Assembly: GCF_001039355.2 (NCBI RefSeq)
Contig: NW_019775635.1
Coordinates: forward strand, 1,570,417 to 1,634,416
Source: Lingula anatina
Lineage: Eukaryota > Brachiopoda > Lingulata > Lingulida > Lingulidae
DNA length: 64,000 nucleotides
Direction of reading: 5' to 3'
Shown piece after piece: positions 1 through 11,659 of the stretch (positions are counted from its first letter, which is position 1; each line of letters begins with the position of its first letter). The position numbers were made by a program, and so were the translations under genes. Below the pieces are notes generated by a model. That model was not told the DNA's origin. It made no database searches and saw only the letters and a program-made list of their open reading frames with translations.

Positions 1-1297
1 GGACAGATGAGCTAAAATTTGCTTTCCGACTCTGAAAAAGCATTCAACTGGGTTGAGTGGTCATACATATTGGATGCAGTATCTACAAATTTATTAATTT
101 TGGCAAAGGCACTCAATCCTGGGCCACAACTCTACTCCTGTGTTTCAGAATTCTTCACAATTTCCCAAGGAGCCAGACAATGGAATCCACTGTCACAATA
201 CAAATCCATTACTGGGGAAACGATAGCATTATTTTTTGCTAAGCCAAATCACCACTTTTTTGTCAATTTGTTATCCAAATGGTTCTAATTTGATTAAAAC
301 AAGTCAAATCAAGCCCTTTTTGTTTAGCCATTTTAAGTTAATTTTAGCATTTGGCTAAATTGGCGAGTGTTAGCACTACCCCAGCATTATTGGTATAAAA
401 CTGTGCAAACTGTAGTACACTTGCACCAACCAATAAATGCATCTTGCAAACTAACTCTGCACATCACGCAATATGATGACAACTTCATCTGTCCTTGATC
501 AGAATTCATAGCATGGTGCTCTTAACAAGCTGGGATTTTTCTCCCAAACCTCCCAGTCTTGTGGTGAACTATGAACAGAGACAAGTAGTATGGAATTATA
601 ATAACTTTTGTGAGAAGCTTCAAGTTTCTATATTTTTTTTTTGAAATAAAGGCAGTAACTTCAAAAATAATCCTAAACAAAGAATGGCATACATAAAGAT
701 ATTTCAATAAAGACATTAAGTGCAATTACATCTTAAGGGACTAAAGGAAATTTTCATCTCTTTATTCAGAGTAACAATAAGGATAAAATAAAGGGTTATG
801 ATCAATTCCTATGAAAATGTGAACTTTTAAGTCCCTGATACAAAATTTTGATCTTGAAGGCTTAGCTTTGTCCAGTTAAAGACATTCTTTATTCCTCCTG
901 GAAATTTCTTTCAGTAAAATATTCACCAGAAATTAAAAGGCTGCACTTTTGGCAAAGAATACAAGAGATATGGACTCTGCTGCAAATAAACCCCACCAAA
1001 ACCCCTGAAGAGAACATCCTACAAACACTCTGTGGCAATGATTCAATTAGAAAAGATAAGAAGACTGCTGTTTCCTTCAGAGCTTCTAAATGGGAGTCCT
1101 CCATATATAAATGATCTAATTGACACTCAAAGACCTGCAAAAAAATTTAGACACTTCAGCCAAGAATTTGGCATTTCTTGCAAATCAAGTTGAAGACCTT
1201 TTAAGTGCCATATTTTCAACAGCAAGTCTTGCATGAAAATACCAAAGAAAAATTCAACTAATAGGTATAATTAATATCAAATTAATTAGTAAAGAAT

Positions 1298-1424
1298 CAG
1301 GCCCGTAGCCAGCAATTTCCAAAAAAGTTAACTTTTCACAGTGAACATAGATCAGAATGGACCTTTTCCTGACAAAAAGGGTGGTTCTTCTGACCCCCCC
1401 CCCCTCACCCCGGCTACAGGCCTG
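1298..1424. mobile_element. Short hAT-like MITE (CAGGCC..GGCCTG termini)
   Basis: The ends are inverted copies: the left end reads CAGGCCCGTAGCCAG and the reverse complement of the right end reads CAGGCCTGTAGCCGG. The element is 127 bp, far too short to encode a transposase. The flanks (AAAGAAT left, AAAGGGA right) only loosely resemble a target-site duplication. CAG-initiated inverted repeats are typical of non-autonomous hAT elements. The family assignment is an inference. Confidence 0.55.
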
Positions 1425-2433
1425 AAAGGGATCACTACTGATATAATATCATTATACACCAAAATACTTTAAAACAAGACAGCAATGGGACCTCCAAAGA
1501 CTTATCTCCATTTAAAATTACAAATAGTGATATTTTGTTTTAGTGATATCATTAACATTTTCCGTATATGGCATAATGTAACATGAAAGAAGGATTCAGT
1601 CTACGCACGTAAATCCCCATTGTAAGTAAACGAGTACAAGTATGTTAATGTATATAAAACACTGTCATTTCATGATGCATAATCTTATTATGGATGTAAC
1701 TATTTGTTATGGATAACGTAATGTCAAATGCACTACCATACAGAGTACTGTTAACAGTGATCTGTCACTGTCTACTGTCATCAATGTTCCATCTAGTTTC
1801 CTCAGTTCACTGAAAAAAATCCACCTCAAAAGAGGTGGATGCCAATAGCTTGATTGCATATGTTTACACTGTGTAAATCTTGTTATACCTTGAATTTGCC
1901 TAGAAAGTTCATTTCTAAATATTCTGAGCAACGAAAAGGGTGGTGTGTCTTTTTTATTTTTGATTTATTTTATTTTATTTTATTATTATTATTTTTTTTT
2001 TACATTCAAAGGTACCCAAAAAAACCCGTGTTTCTTCCTCCTTAAATATTCCTCATATCAAAGACAAACTTGTAACGTACACACTCATTTTTCTAACAAA
2101 CACGGTTCTAAGAATACTGAAGAGTGCTCCACATATTTCTAAAATTCCAGGAAACGGCACAAGTGCTTTCACATATAATGAACATCTCAGGCAACCTATA
2201 ATGCATCTTCCTAATATTTCTCCACAGAGCGGCAGTGTAAGCAGGCCTAGGGAGCCAGGATGAAATGTGGCCCAGTCTCTGGGTCGACTGACATCAGTGT
2301 AACATTTGAAAATGTCAAGTAGGATATGAAAGGAGTGTACCTCACTGCTAATGAAACGGCAAAATGTTAGTGCTCTACTATTATAATATATATACCACAC
2401 TGCTATAGAAGTGGAGTCAGTACAGTCAGTGAA

Positions 2434-2570
2434 TGTGTGTGTGCGTGTGTGTGGGGGGGGGGGGGACGAGGTGGGGGGGGTTTACACAAGGTTAAAACTA
2501 AATTTTTTTTCGTTTGTGTGAATATCACGTGTGTATGTGTGTGTGTGTGTGTGTGGGGGAGGGTTTGAAG
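2434..2570. repeat. GT microsatellite and poly-G tracts
   Basis: Two (GT)n runs, at about 2434-2452 and 2531-2556, are interleaved with homopolymeric G runs (about 2453-2464 and 2472-2478) and an AT-rich spacer. This is simple sequence with no coding potential. Confidence 0.85.
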
Positions 2571-3335
2571 GAGGGTTACACAAGATAAAAAGTAAATTTG
2601 CAGATGTCTATGTCACTCCCAGTATATACTACTACGTATTATATACCTAGAAAAAGAATTCTAAAGGGTATATATTTGTATTCTATTCCAAGATGAAAGA
2701 ACTAAATGTTCCTTAAAAATGCTTCACAAAGAATTACCAATGTTGCGCTCATAAATCAATGCTTATCACGGAAAGTAAAAAAAAAAAAGGATGGAGATAG
2801 AAAGGCCTCTAAAAAAGGAAATTATTTGACTTAAGGGCTTTCAACATTTCTTGTTTTAAGAAGTATTAGTTCAATGTATGACAGCAGAAACACATCTGCA
2901 CGCTGTGGCCAAGGTATAATATAAGGAAAAGATCAAGATGACTGATGTTCACACTACTCAGTGTGCAAACACTCAGAAAACAACTTCACCAAAATGTCAG
3001 CCAGGTGATAGCGTGAGGAAGGACTCAGACAATTGAGGCAACAGGGTGGAGCTGAAAATAACTTAAGATCTAAATATATATATAACATACACAGCTCTTG
3101 GCTATTCTATCTGAATAAACAAAGTAATCAACTGCTGTTTCTTTTACGTAATAAATAATCTTGTTTGGTTGTGTTTGGACAAACGTGAACTTTCTGCAGC
3201 ATGTCATGTATTAAATACAGCTAAACAAGTCTCCATATAGAAATTCTTCAAATTAATCTTTGCCACATATACAGTATATAACTCCAATACTCTCCAAATG
3301 TGACACATATACTGACTTCAGCTTTCTATAACCTG

Positions 3336-4304
3336 CCACATACACTCCCATATACTCTCTCTGACCTGCCACATATACTCCTACATAAACTCTCTGACCT
3401 GCCACATATACTCCCATATATACTCTCTGACTTGCCACATATACTTCTACATAAACTCTCTTACCTGCCACATATACTCCCATATACTCTATGACCTGCC
3501 ACATTTACTCCCATATATACTCTATGACCTTCCACATATACTCCCATATATACTCTCTGACTTGCCACATATACTTCTACATAAACTCTCTTACCTGCCA
3601 CATATACTCCCATATACTCTATGACCTGCCACATTTACTCCCATATACACTCTCTGACCTGCCACATATACTCCCATATACACTCTCTGACCTGCCATAT
3701 AAACTCCCATATATACTCTCTGACCTGCCACATATACTCCCATATATACTCACTGACCTGCCACATATACTCCCATATACACTCTCTGACCTGCCACATA
3801 TACTCCCATATACGCTCTCTGACTTGCCACATATACACCCATATATACTCTCTGACCTGCCACATATACACCCATATATACTCTCTGACCTGCCCAGATA
3901 CTCCTACATATACTCTCTGACTTGCCACATATACTCCCATATATACTCTCTGACTTGCCACATATACTCCCATATATACTCTCTGACTTGCCACATATAC
4001 TCCCATATATACTCTCTGACTTGCCACATATACTCCTACATAAACTCTCTGACCTGCCACATATACACCCATATACACTCTCTGACCTGCCACATATACA
4101 CCCATATATACTCTCTGACCTGCCCAGATACTCCTACATATACTCTTACTTGCCACATATACTCCCATATACACTCTCTGACCTGCCACATATACTCCAA
4201 TATATACTCTCTGACCTGCCCAGATACTCCAATATATACTCTCTGACCTGCCACATATACTCCCATATACACTCTCTGACCTGCCACATATACTGTAACT
4301 CCCT
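3336..4304. repeat. 33-bp minisatellite array
   Basis: About 30 tandem units of roughly 33 bp, each built around CTGACCTGCCACATATACTC followed by a variable CCATATA or CTACATAA tail. Some units carry a CCCAGATACTC variant in place of the CACATATACTC segment. Because the unit is divisible by three, several frames stay open on both strands and would read as 11-residue repeats; I regard these as non-coding. Higher-order structure is visible: a paired variant (CTACATAAACTC) recurs at irregular intervals. Confidence 0.9.
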
Positions 4305-5292
4305 CATAAACTCTATAACCTAGCATGTTTTCTACGTCTTACTATATGTCTACCATATTTCCAGTTCCACATTACTATGTATAGCAATGTAACATTTTCT
4401 AGAAAAAAATCTTGAAAAAAGATGAACTTTATAATAAGCAATTTTGCTTCCTCTTACATTTGAATTTGAACCAAAACCCTCCTTGCGGCATTAAACATGT
4501 ATGCTATCCAAATCATATTGCTTCGACTTAGGACTCAACAGCTTTGCCAATCAATATTACCGCTTAATTGGAGTCATTACCTTAATGATAATTACCACGT
4601 TTAACACCATATGTTTCGGATATGAAAGCCAGAATATTATACTCACTGGGCTTTTAATTGTTTTGATCACTGATGCATCTAGTAAAAATGAATAAAAAAG
4701 AAAACAGTACTGCACTTTTATGCCCTGCCAGGAAATTTTACTTGCATGTTTATGACTGAAAAATGGCCAAGCTATAAACACTAACAGACACAACTAAAAA
4801 GCTCATTTTCTGGTTCTTTTCATCTTAACTGTAATGATTTTCATACCATGGGAGAAGGAAATATATGCTATTTCAAAAAAGACAGAGAGAGAGTGGTAAA
4901 ATTTCTTCTACATTTCTAAAAAATATATTTTATTTTATTTTGTCACTTACAGTGGCTGCAGTTACAGCCATTTCCTGTGTTTAAAACATTGAATGCACTG
5001 CTCAGGTGTCAAATAAGCAATTCAATCAGATCTCTGACATTAAATTCCCCCAGGGATGTTCCTTACCTCAACCCCCTTTGTACCACAACCAACACATCTC
5101 TCTTGTTAAATGAATGAACTTCAATTCAAGACTTCAGTTCAAAACTGTAAGCAAACACTAAGGCTAACAGACAGTTGGTTGCTGATAAAACTTCATTAAA
5201 GGTTTCAAACTACTGACATGCAGACCGGGTTAAGTATTATTTATTACTTAATTTTTTTTTTTTTTTTCCTACCACCTCTTCCCTAACGTGTT

Positions 5293-7227
5293 TCATGCAG
5301 CGATTCCTGAATAAATGGTTGAATCATGGCACATTTTGACCTCATCTCCCATAAATGTACTCTGGAGTAATAAATTTGTCATGATTTGATCTCTAAGGGC
5401 AATTTTTTCAACATGTTCTCTTATGAATTGGTCTGAATGGAGAAAGATGAAAAACTGTTATAATATGGGAAACGAGAATATTGGCAGGAAGGATACTTTG
5501 CAAATTTGGAAAAAAAAATTTTTTTTTATTTTTAAAAAGCCATGAAAAAAAAAACATTCTATGCATCCTAGTGAATAAAGTACCCCTGTACTTAACAATG
5601 TATATTTAGAGCAGTAACAAATCCACGACTGCTGTGGAAAGCTAAGCTGAATGATTTTGATAAGTCTTCATTGCATATAATGTCCAAATAAGTACCTATA
5701 AAAATGACATTTTTTGTTAATTTATGTATTTCTGGCATTACCTGAGGGGAAAACACAATTTTACTGTGATGAGTGACAAAGCCGACAGAATCTGGCTATT
5801 AACAAATCTGATCAAACTCGTAACCTTCCTCATAGTGCAGATTGTTTTCAGACGAATTTTTTCACTTTACCGAACAGGTCATTACTGCTCAGACGTGTCA
5901 CAAATCATCAATATATAAGTGGCAAATAATACCATACTTCCATTATTACATTGACCTCTAAGTCTACCTTTCCCTGGAATTTGGTTATAAATCTTTAATC
6001 ATCCTGCCTAGCACTGAGAGGATCCAGTGTTACTTTACTGAATCAAATAAAAAGTGAACTACAAAGGATATCTTTCTGAGTATTATTTATCTATTTATAA
6101 TTCATTTATTGCTAATGTAGTATTCAACACAGCTGCATAGTATAAAGTAACAAAAAGAACAGAGGATCTTGATTTTTTATTTCTTCAATTTTTTAAAATC
6201 TTTTTAAAAATCTTTTTTAAAATTTAATTATCTTTCCACATACATTATGTTTTATCTATCATTTTAAAGCTAAATGCTTTTAATTTAAAAAAAAAAAAAA
6301 AAATAACCCGAAGAACGCAACTGAAACTTTTTAATTAAAAAAAAAAAACATAACTCTAAGAATACCTTATTTACTGGTGATTGAACAAGTTTATAACCAA
6401 TAGCCTTCTTAGGTCCAACATATGTACTCCAGTCAGCATACAGGTGTTCATAACAATACATTATCTCATGATCTGCCAATACATGCGTGGGAGCAAACAT
6501 TCACAACTAGTCTATCAACACACCTATGAAAGATTATACATCAACTATTTCAACATTTGTTTTGTCATAACACTGCATGATTTCTTATCAACACATTACA
6601 AATTAGAAAATATAGGAAAAAGACAAAGTGATATGGGAAGGGGGGTAAGATGGAGAGATGTAAAAATGTTTCCTGTGAAAGCAAAAGCGAAAATGAAAAT
6701 TTCACAACACTTTCAGTACAAAATCTACTTCCTAGTCACCCTCTAAATTGACGGTTTTTATTTCTATTGTTCACCCAGCTTAATTACCGTCACAGTATGG
6801 TCTAACAATTAACACTATTACAAGTATTGATTTGTTTTGGTTTTCATTCTTAAGCTGAAATTATCCTGATAAATGGGCTTATGCTAATTTAAACCACAAC
6901 TATATATAACTTGAGCTTTTTTTATAAAATGTAAAATACATTCTTTTTTATTTTTATTTGTATTTATTTTAGTTTGATTTTTTACAAACTGAGGCAAAAA
7001 GAATAGAATTTATTTACACATACTACTTGAACTGACTTAAAACCCAATGTATAAACGTGATACAACTTCACACAGCCTAACACGGAAGCACAAGTTACAG
7101 TGTGAAAATCCAAGATAAGAATTCCGTATTGATGTATTGCATGTCGCTACAGCCTGCCGTGTATGGAGACACTCACCTTAGCGTACATCATGTGCCGAGG
7201 ATGTTGGTGAGCGTCGTTGTCGGCCAT
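5293..7227 (-). CDS. Candidate gene of unknown identity, divergent from ALYREF
   Basis: I do not recognise this protein. The best-supported part is the first coding exon, 7227-7177: MADNDAHQHPRHMMYAK followed by a consensus donor (AAG|GTGAGT). A second likely exon is 6472-6366 (acceptor TTGGCAG, donor AAG|GTATTC), with protein-like text such as YCYEHLYADWSTYVGPKKA. A probable terminal exon is 5432-5293, with a strong pyrimidine-tract acceptor, containing REHVEKIALRDQIM and a TGA stop. Between them, an open stretch at about 5703-5600 (TYLDIICNEDLSKSF) with acceptor TTTTTATAG fits the reading phase of the last exon. The link from exon 1 to exon 2 is out of phase, so at least one exon is missing from this model. 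The start lies about 450 bp head-to-head from ALYREF. Confidence 0.35.
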
Positions 7228-7673
7228 GATTACTGCCAAGTTCCGCATAATTCAAGCAATTGCCTAAAACTACGTTACAATCAAAACCCGCAGTAAAAGG
7301 AGGTCATCAGCCCGTTCAGGAAGCAGAGCGGCACCGGTGGCATGAGACCCCAACCACAACATCCCGCTCTGTTTAGATTATTCCAAGTCACATTGACTGC
7401 GAGAAGATGCGAGACTCGTCTGCTTATTTATGATATGATTATTGTTAAATCAGGTGGTAATGCTTGGCTTTATTTTGATTAAACAATCTCTCTGATAATA
7501 AAACAGCTATTAACACTGGATTCGAGTGAACTGAAATACTTTATATTTCAAATTAAAATTTCCCATCTACCATTGCGACCAAACGACCGCCATTTTCTTT
7601 TTTTGGTGTATCGTGTGCCGGCGGCTTTGTCCACAAAGACATTTTATTTTAACAGACTGTAACAATTACAAAA
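7228..7673. promoter_or_regulatory. Bidirectional promoter, unknown gene / ALYREF
   Basis: 446 bp separate the two divergent start codons. The interval is richer in CpG than its surroundings on its left side. It carries ACCGCCATTTTC at about 7587-7598, which matches the YY1 core (GCCATTTT) and often lies at the 5' end of animal housekeeping transcripts. No TATA box is apparent at a sensible distance from ALYREF. The promoter assignment rests on gene orientation and motif and is an inference. Confidence 0.5.
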
Positions 7674-10600
7674 ATGACAGACAAACTTGATATGAGCCTT
7701 GATGATATCATCACACAGAACAAAAAATCTGGACGAGGTGGAGGAAGAGGTAGAGGCAGAGGCGGTCAACGACGAGGCGGCGGTGGTGGTGGACGCGTCG
7801 GTGGCGTGCGAGGCGGTGGTGTACAAAAGAGAGGTGGACGTGGAGGGGGTCGACCAACTCCTTACCAGAGAGTGAGTGTGCTGCTTCGTTTATTCATAGA
7901 CTATATGAGAATATCTGTTCCCTGCTGAGACTGAATTTCGATTATTCTGCCCCCTTTGCCAGCCTCTGGGCCTCCTTCCATTATCTTCTAACGTTCACTT
8001 CTTTTGTTTTAACATAAACTGTTTTCTGGAGGAGGATTGTATTCGGTTTTAAATCTTTGTCTGATAAGTATGAGAAGCTTCAGGCCTTTGACTTTGACTT
8101 CACAAGCATCACTTCACAGTACATATGGATAGATCACTCTTCACCAGCATGCTTTTACTCCTAAAACACTTCCAACTGCTGAATTCTGTTGGCAGTACAT
8201 TAGCCTTAGATATCTTCTGTCTCTTTCACTTCTTTTCATGTTTTCCATATTAATTTGTTAATTCAGAGCAGAAACCATTAGGGGGAAACTGTGAGTACAT
8301 GAAAACTGTGTTATCGCATACAAATTTGATGGATCAGAGGATTTGATAGGGTCATTGAACCAGATGATATGGTCATGATCAGATGATCAACAGCAAATGA
8401 TAATCACTGAGTTTTTCAGCAGTCAGCATTTTATGAAGTTTAAAGATCTACATGTAATCAGAAAAAAGAGGGGTTTTGGTCATAGAAATCATTTTCACCA
8501 TTATCTTTAGCAATATAATTTGGTTGCTGTTTTATATGCATACTAGTAACTACCAGTTCTTATTGCCCAGACTGTTTAGTAGAAAACTAGTGTTTTTTAT
8601 ACCCCCCTCCCCCCTTTTGAAATGTCACAAAAAAGGTTAATGCATTAAGGATCCTGTCAATATTATTAATGTCTGATTTCTCCCTAGGGCTATGTTATCT
8701 ATGTCTCCTGGCTTCATAATATATACATAGGCTCTAAAATATTGAATGGAACAACTCGGGTATAGAATCAAGCCTTTTATACATCTTCAAAATGTGTAGC
8801 TATGAACATTGATACAAAGGGCAGTGAAAGGCTATAAAATTCAATATGAAAACAGCAAATCATTAATATCATCAGAGGCTATATTAATTTCTATCTGATA
8901 ATGGCTTTGGGATTAGTTGTCCATTTGTTGAATTATTTATTTTGGCAGCTATCTTCTCTCTCTCTCCATCTCTCTCTCTCTCTCTCTCTTTCTTTCTCTC
9001 TCTCTGCTGAAATGTGATTTGTTTATTATGCATTATAACCTGTGGTATATTGTAGCCCAAACAGATGCCAGATGTCTGGCAACATGACCTATTTGATGGC
9101 GGTGCAGGAGGGATGAAGAGAGGCGGCGGTGGACTACAAACACAAGGAGGCGGGTCTGGAAAGTTACTGGTGTCTAATCTAGATTTTGGAGTAAATGACT
9201 CAGATATTCAGGTGAGCTGAATACCAGAATACTTACCATCTTTGGTAAATTAATCTTGATGTTGTTATTGTCACACCTAATGAAATGTCAGATCGGACAC
9301 ATAAGCAGAATTTACACCAAAATAACAGAAAACAGAAAATGTCTATATTGATTGTGTTAAGTTGTTAACCTATGACCACTATTCATAAACATTTCTGTTC
9401 CTAGGAATTGTTTGCAGAGTTTGGTCCACTAAGAAAAGCAGCTGTCCACTATGACAGGTCTGGAAGGTCACTTGGTACAGCAGAGGTCATCTTTGAAAGA
9501 CGGACGGATGCAGCAAAAGCAATGAAACAGTATAACAATGTTCCTCTTGATGGTAGGTTGTGATAGAATAGTCATGTCGTATTTAGCAGGATTAACTAAA
9601 ACCTTTTTATAATTTTCATCCCATTTATACCTAAGTCACAATCTTTCTTATTTAAATGCAATGTCAGCCTGAATAGATGTAGACCAACAATTCTCATCAA
9701 ACTGCTATCTGTTAAGTGAACAAGAGACGATATGGAACCAAGTTTTCCTTCAATATGCTATCTTATTGATGACTGTGGATTATTTCATTACATTCTCAGA
9801 AAACAAGCCACAAGACCAAGCTGAAGTTAAACTGTCTTCCACAGTGATATTATTGCAGATCTTATATATCTTTATATATATAAACATATCCCAACAAACC
9901 TTACTATTTCAGGCAGAGTCATAAGCATACAGACTACAGTTAAACTGTGTCCCTCAATAACTTTTTGTAAAATCTTGTATATCACTATATTTATATCCCA
10001 ACAAACATCACTGTAATTCAGGCAGGGTAATATTAGCATACTGACTCGAGTTAAACTATTCCACAGTCATTTTATATAAATTTTATATATCTATATATTT
10101 ATATATAACCCCACAAACCTCACTGTACTTCAGGCAGGGCCATGAGCATACAACTGGTAGGAGCACCCGCAGCAACACAAACACCCCAGCAGAGGTTAGG
10201 GGGAGGTGGTAACTATGGCAACAGACCTAGAGGAGGCGGAGGCTTTGGCAGGTAAGCAAAGAGAAATCTGAATTAGTGTATGTGTGCTGGTATAATATAT
10301 ATTTTGTTGACCCATGGCTCTAAGTTTGGATCACTGTGAATTTTACTTGCATATGTATAAGCACATGTTTGTGAAATTTAGGCATTATAGGTCCCTTTTC
10401 AGGATGAATTTATGTAAACTATATTCTCACATACATTACACCACAGTAAATTTAAACATTCTAGATCCTATTTGGAAAGTGTATAAATTGTTTTTGCTAG
10501 GCGTGGTTTCCGTGGCGGCCAGGGGCGTGGTGGTGGTGGTGGACGAGGCAGGGGAAGAGGCGGACGTGGGGGTCAGAATCGCAAAACACCTACAGCAGAG

Positions 10601-11025
10601 GAATTAGATGCACAGTTGGATGCCTATAATGCTAAGGTTAGCTCACAGCCAAGACATGGCCCCATGGTATAGCACCCAACACATGGTATAGCACCCAACA
10701 GGGCCTGCTGTTTAAATACCACTTGCCTTGAATTATTATTATTATTTTAATTTATTAATTTTTATTTTATTCTAATTTGATTTATTTTATTCAATTAAAT
10801 ATTTGTAACTGGTTCACATAATGTATTGAATACATTTAGTTTTCCCTTAAAAGTCGGGTGCCTTTTGGTCAAGGTCAATAATATTTACAAATTCAGTTCT
10901 TAAAAAACAATTGTCTAGAAAAGGAAAAGTGAAAGGTAATTGATATACTAGTTTTTGATGAAAAGCTTCTTTTTTTTTTTTTTTACTATGACTGGTATTT
11001 CTGTTTTCAGATGGATGTAGAATAG
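7674..11025 (+). CDS. ALYREF: ALYREF/THOC4 mRNA export adaptor (Aly/REF)
   Basis: Nuclear RNA-binding adaptor of the TREX complex that hands spliced mRNA to the NXF1 export receptor. Six coding exons: 7674-7871, 9056-9211, 9405-9552, 10134-10251, 10501-10636 and 11011-11025. All phases join to give 256 aa, the usual family length. Order: N-terminal UAP56-binding motif (DMSLDDII, residues 6-13), an RGG-rich arm, one RRM (about residues 90-165; RNP2 LLVSNL, RNP1 GTAEVIF), a second RGG arm, and the diagnostic C-terminal helix [19 protein letters not shown]. The start is the first ATG of the frame and leads directly into the conserved motif. Intron 3 (9553-10133) contains degenerate copies of the exon 4 acceptor (separate entry). 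The tiny last exon encodes only MDVE. The 3' UTR converges on the minus-strand gene ending at 11652. Confidence 0.95.
8953..9005. repeat. CT microsatellite in ALYREF intron 1
   Basis: An imperfect (CT)n run with a few CCAT and TTTCTTT interruptions, about 50 bp upstream of the exon 2 acceptor. It may contribute to a long polypyrimidine context but is otherwise simple sequence. Confidence 0.85.
9822..10160 (+). repeat. ~110-bp degenerate tandem repeat with decoy acceptors, ALYREF intron 3/exon 4
   Basis: The sequence ACAAACC..CA..TTTCAG|GCAGRGYC-AT-AGCATAC occurs three times, ending near 9930, 10040 and 10154. Only the last is the real exon 4 start (10134). The first copy has an intact AG (9912) and would read in the same frame GRVISIQ, compared with GRAMSIQ in the true exon. 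The second has an intact AG at about 10021-10022 and then degenerates. The linker GTTAAACT..CCACAG and TTATATATCTATATATT also recurs. It looks like tandem duplication of the 3' splice junction followed by decay of the upstream copies. Confidence 0.8.
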
Positions 11026-11651
11026 CTGTGAGAGTATTCCTAGGGACATTTGACATATTCCAGTAGCAGCTGCAGACGAGATAGTTTCCTCTTTCACTGG
11101 CAAACTCACTCTGAACTCCAGACTCATAAACTGTGACCAACTAGAGGCAACATTTTTATAGAAACACTTGATCAAGTTGCCTGTGAAGGATTCTATTTTT
11201 ATGTCCAAATACAGCATTGAGACTGTCCTTCCTTAATTTAAGTGACCAAACTGTGTGTGATGACGTTAATCGTTAATGAAGCCAGGATCTAGAATTCTCA
11301 GACAGAATCACAATTGTATCCCTTACCTGGCATGTAGGCTTTCATGAATGAATATTATTTTTAAAATGAAACCTGGACTGCAGTTTTAATGTAAATATTG
11401 GTTTTTTTTTACAAAGATGATCACAACAGGAGATTGTTAGGAAAACATATGAAATAGAACAAGACTTTTATATAACATAACTTGTTTCTCTTATTATTAT
11501 TATTATTTTGTTGATATTTTTTGCAGTTTGGTGGAAGTAAGTGCTGTATTTGACGCTTGTGCATGTCATAAAAACTTAGTTTATGCCTGGATGAACCCTC
11601 CTTCCCCCATCAAATTCAAGAAACGAGATTCATTTAATTTTAAAGTATTTA
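11026..11651 (+). other. ALYREF 3' untranslated/intergenic interval
   Basis: No coding exon seen. It contains the ALYREF 3' UTR and runs into the convergent small membrane-protein gene. A run of T (10970-10984) lies in the preceding intron. The best poly(A) hexamers for either gene are in the TTTATTAATAAA palindrome at 11648-11659. Confidence 0.5.
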
Positions 11652-11659
11652 TTAATAAA
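11648..11659. terminator. Back-to-back poly(A) signals (TTTATTAATAAA)
   Basis: This 12-bp palindrome contains AATAAA on both strands. On the minus strand the hexamer overlaps the TAA stop codon (11654-11652) of the two-TM protein gene. On the plus strand it lies about 620 bp past the ALYREF stop. It could serve as polyadenylation signal for both convergent genes. Its use is an inference, because other AT-rich hexamer variants lie nearby. Confidence 0.4.

Larger units (their letters stand above)
1..5292. other. Gene-poor flank, no supported coding exon
   Basis: No exon with convincing splice sites and protein-like composition was found here on either strand. The interval holds a small hAT-like inverted-repeat element (1298-1424), G- and GT-rich simple sequence (about 2434-2570), a long 33-bp minisatellite (about 3336-4304) and AT-rich unique sequence. 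It could be the 3' untranslated region of the candidate minus-strand gene ending at 5293, or intergenic DNA. Open frames inside the minisatellite are a consequence of a repeat unit divisible by three. Confidence 0.5.

Noticed and set aside
3491-4246. 251-codon plus-strand and 184-codon minus-strand open frames
   Set aside because: Both lie wholly in the 33-bp minisatellite and consist only of its translated repeats. The unit length divisible by three keeps frames open by chance.
5724-5918. 64-codon plus-strand frame
   Set aside because: No splice or conservation signal; it is antisense to the candidate exons of the minus-strand gene.
7644-7826. Minus-strand Ser/Thr/Ala-rich frame opposite ALYREF exon 1
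   Set aside because: Antisense shadow of the RGG-coding exon; no splice or start support.
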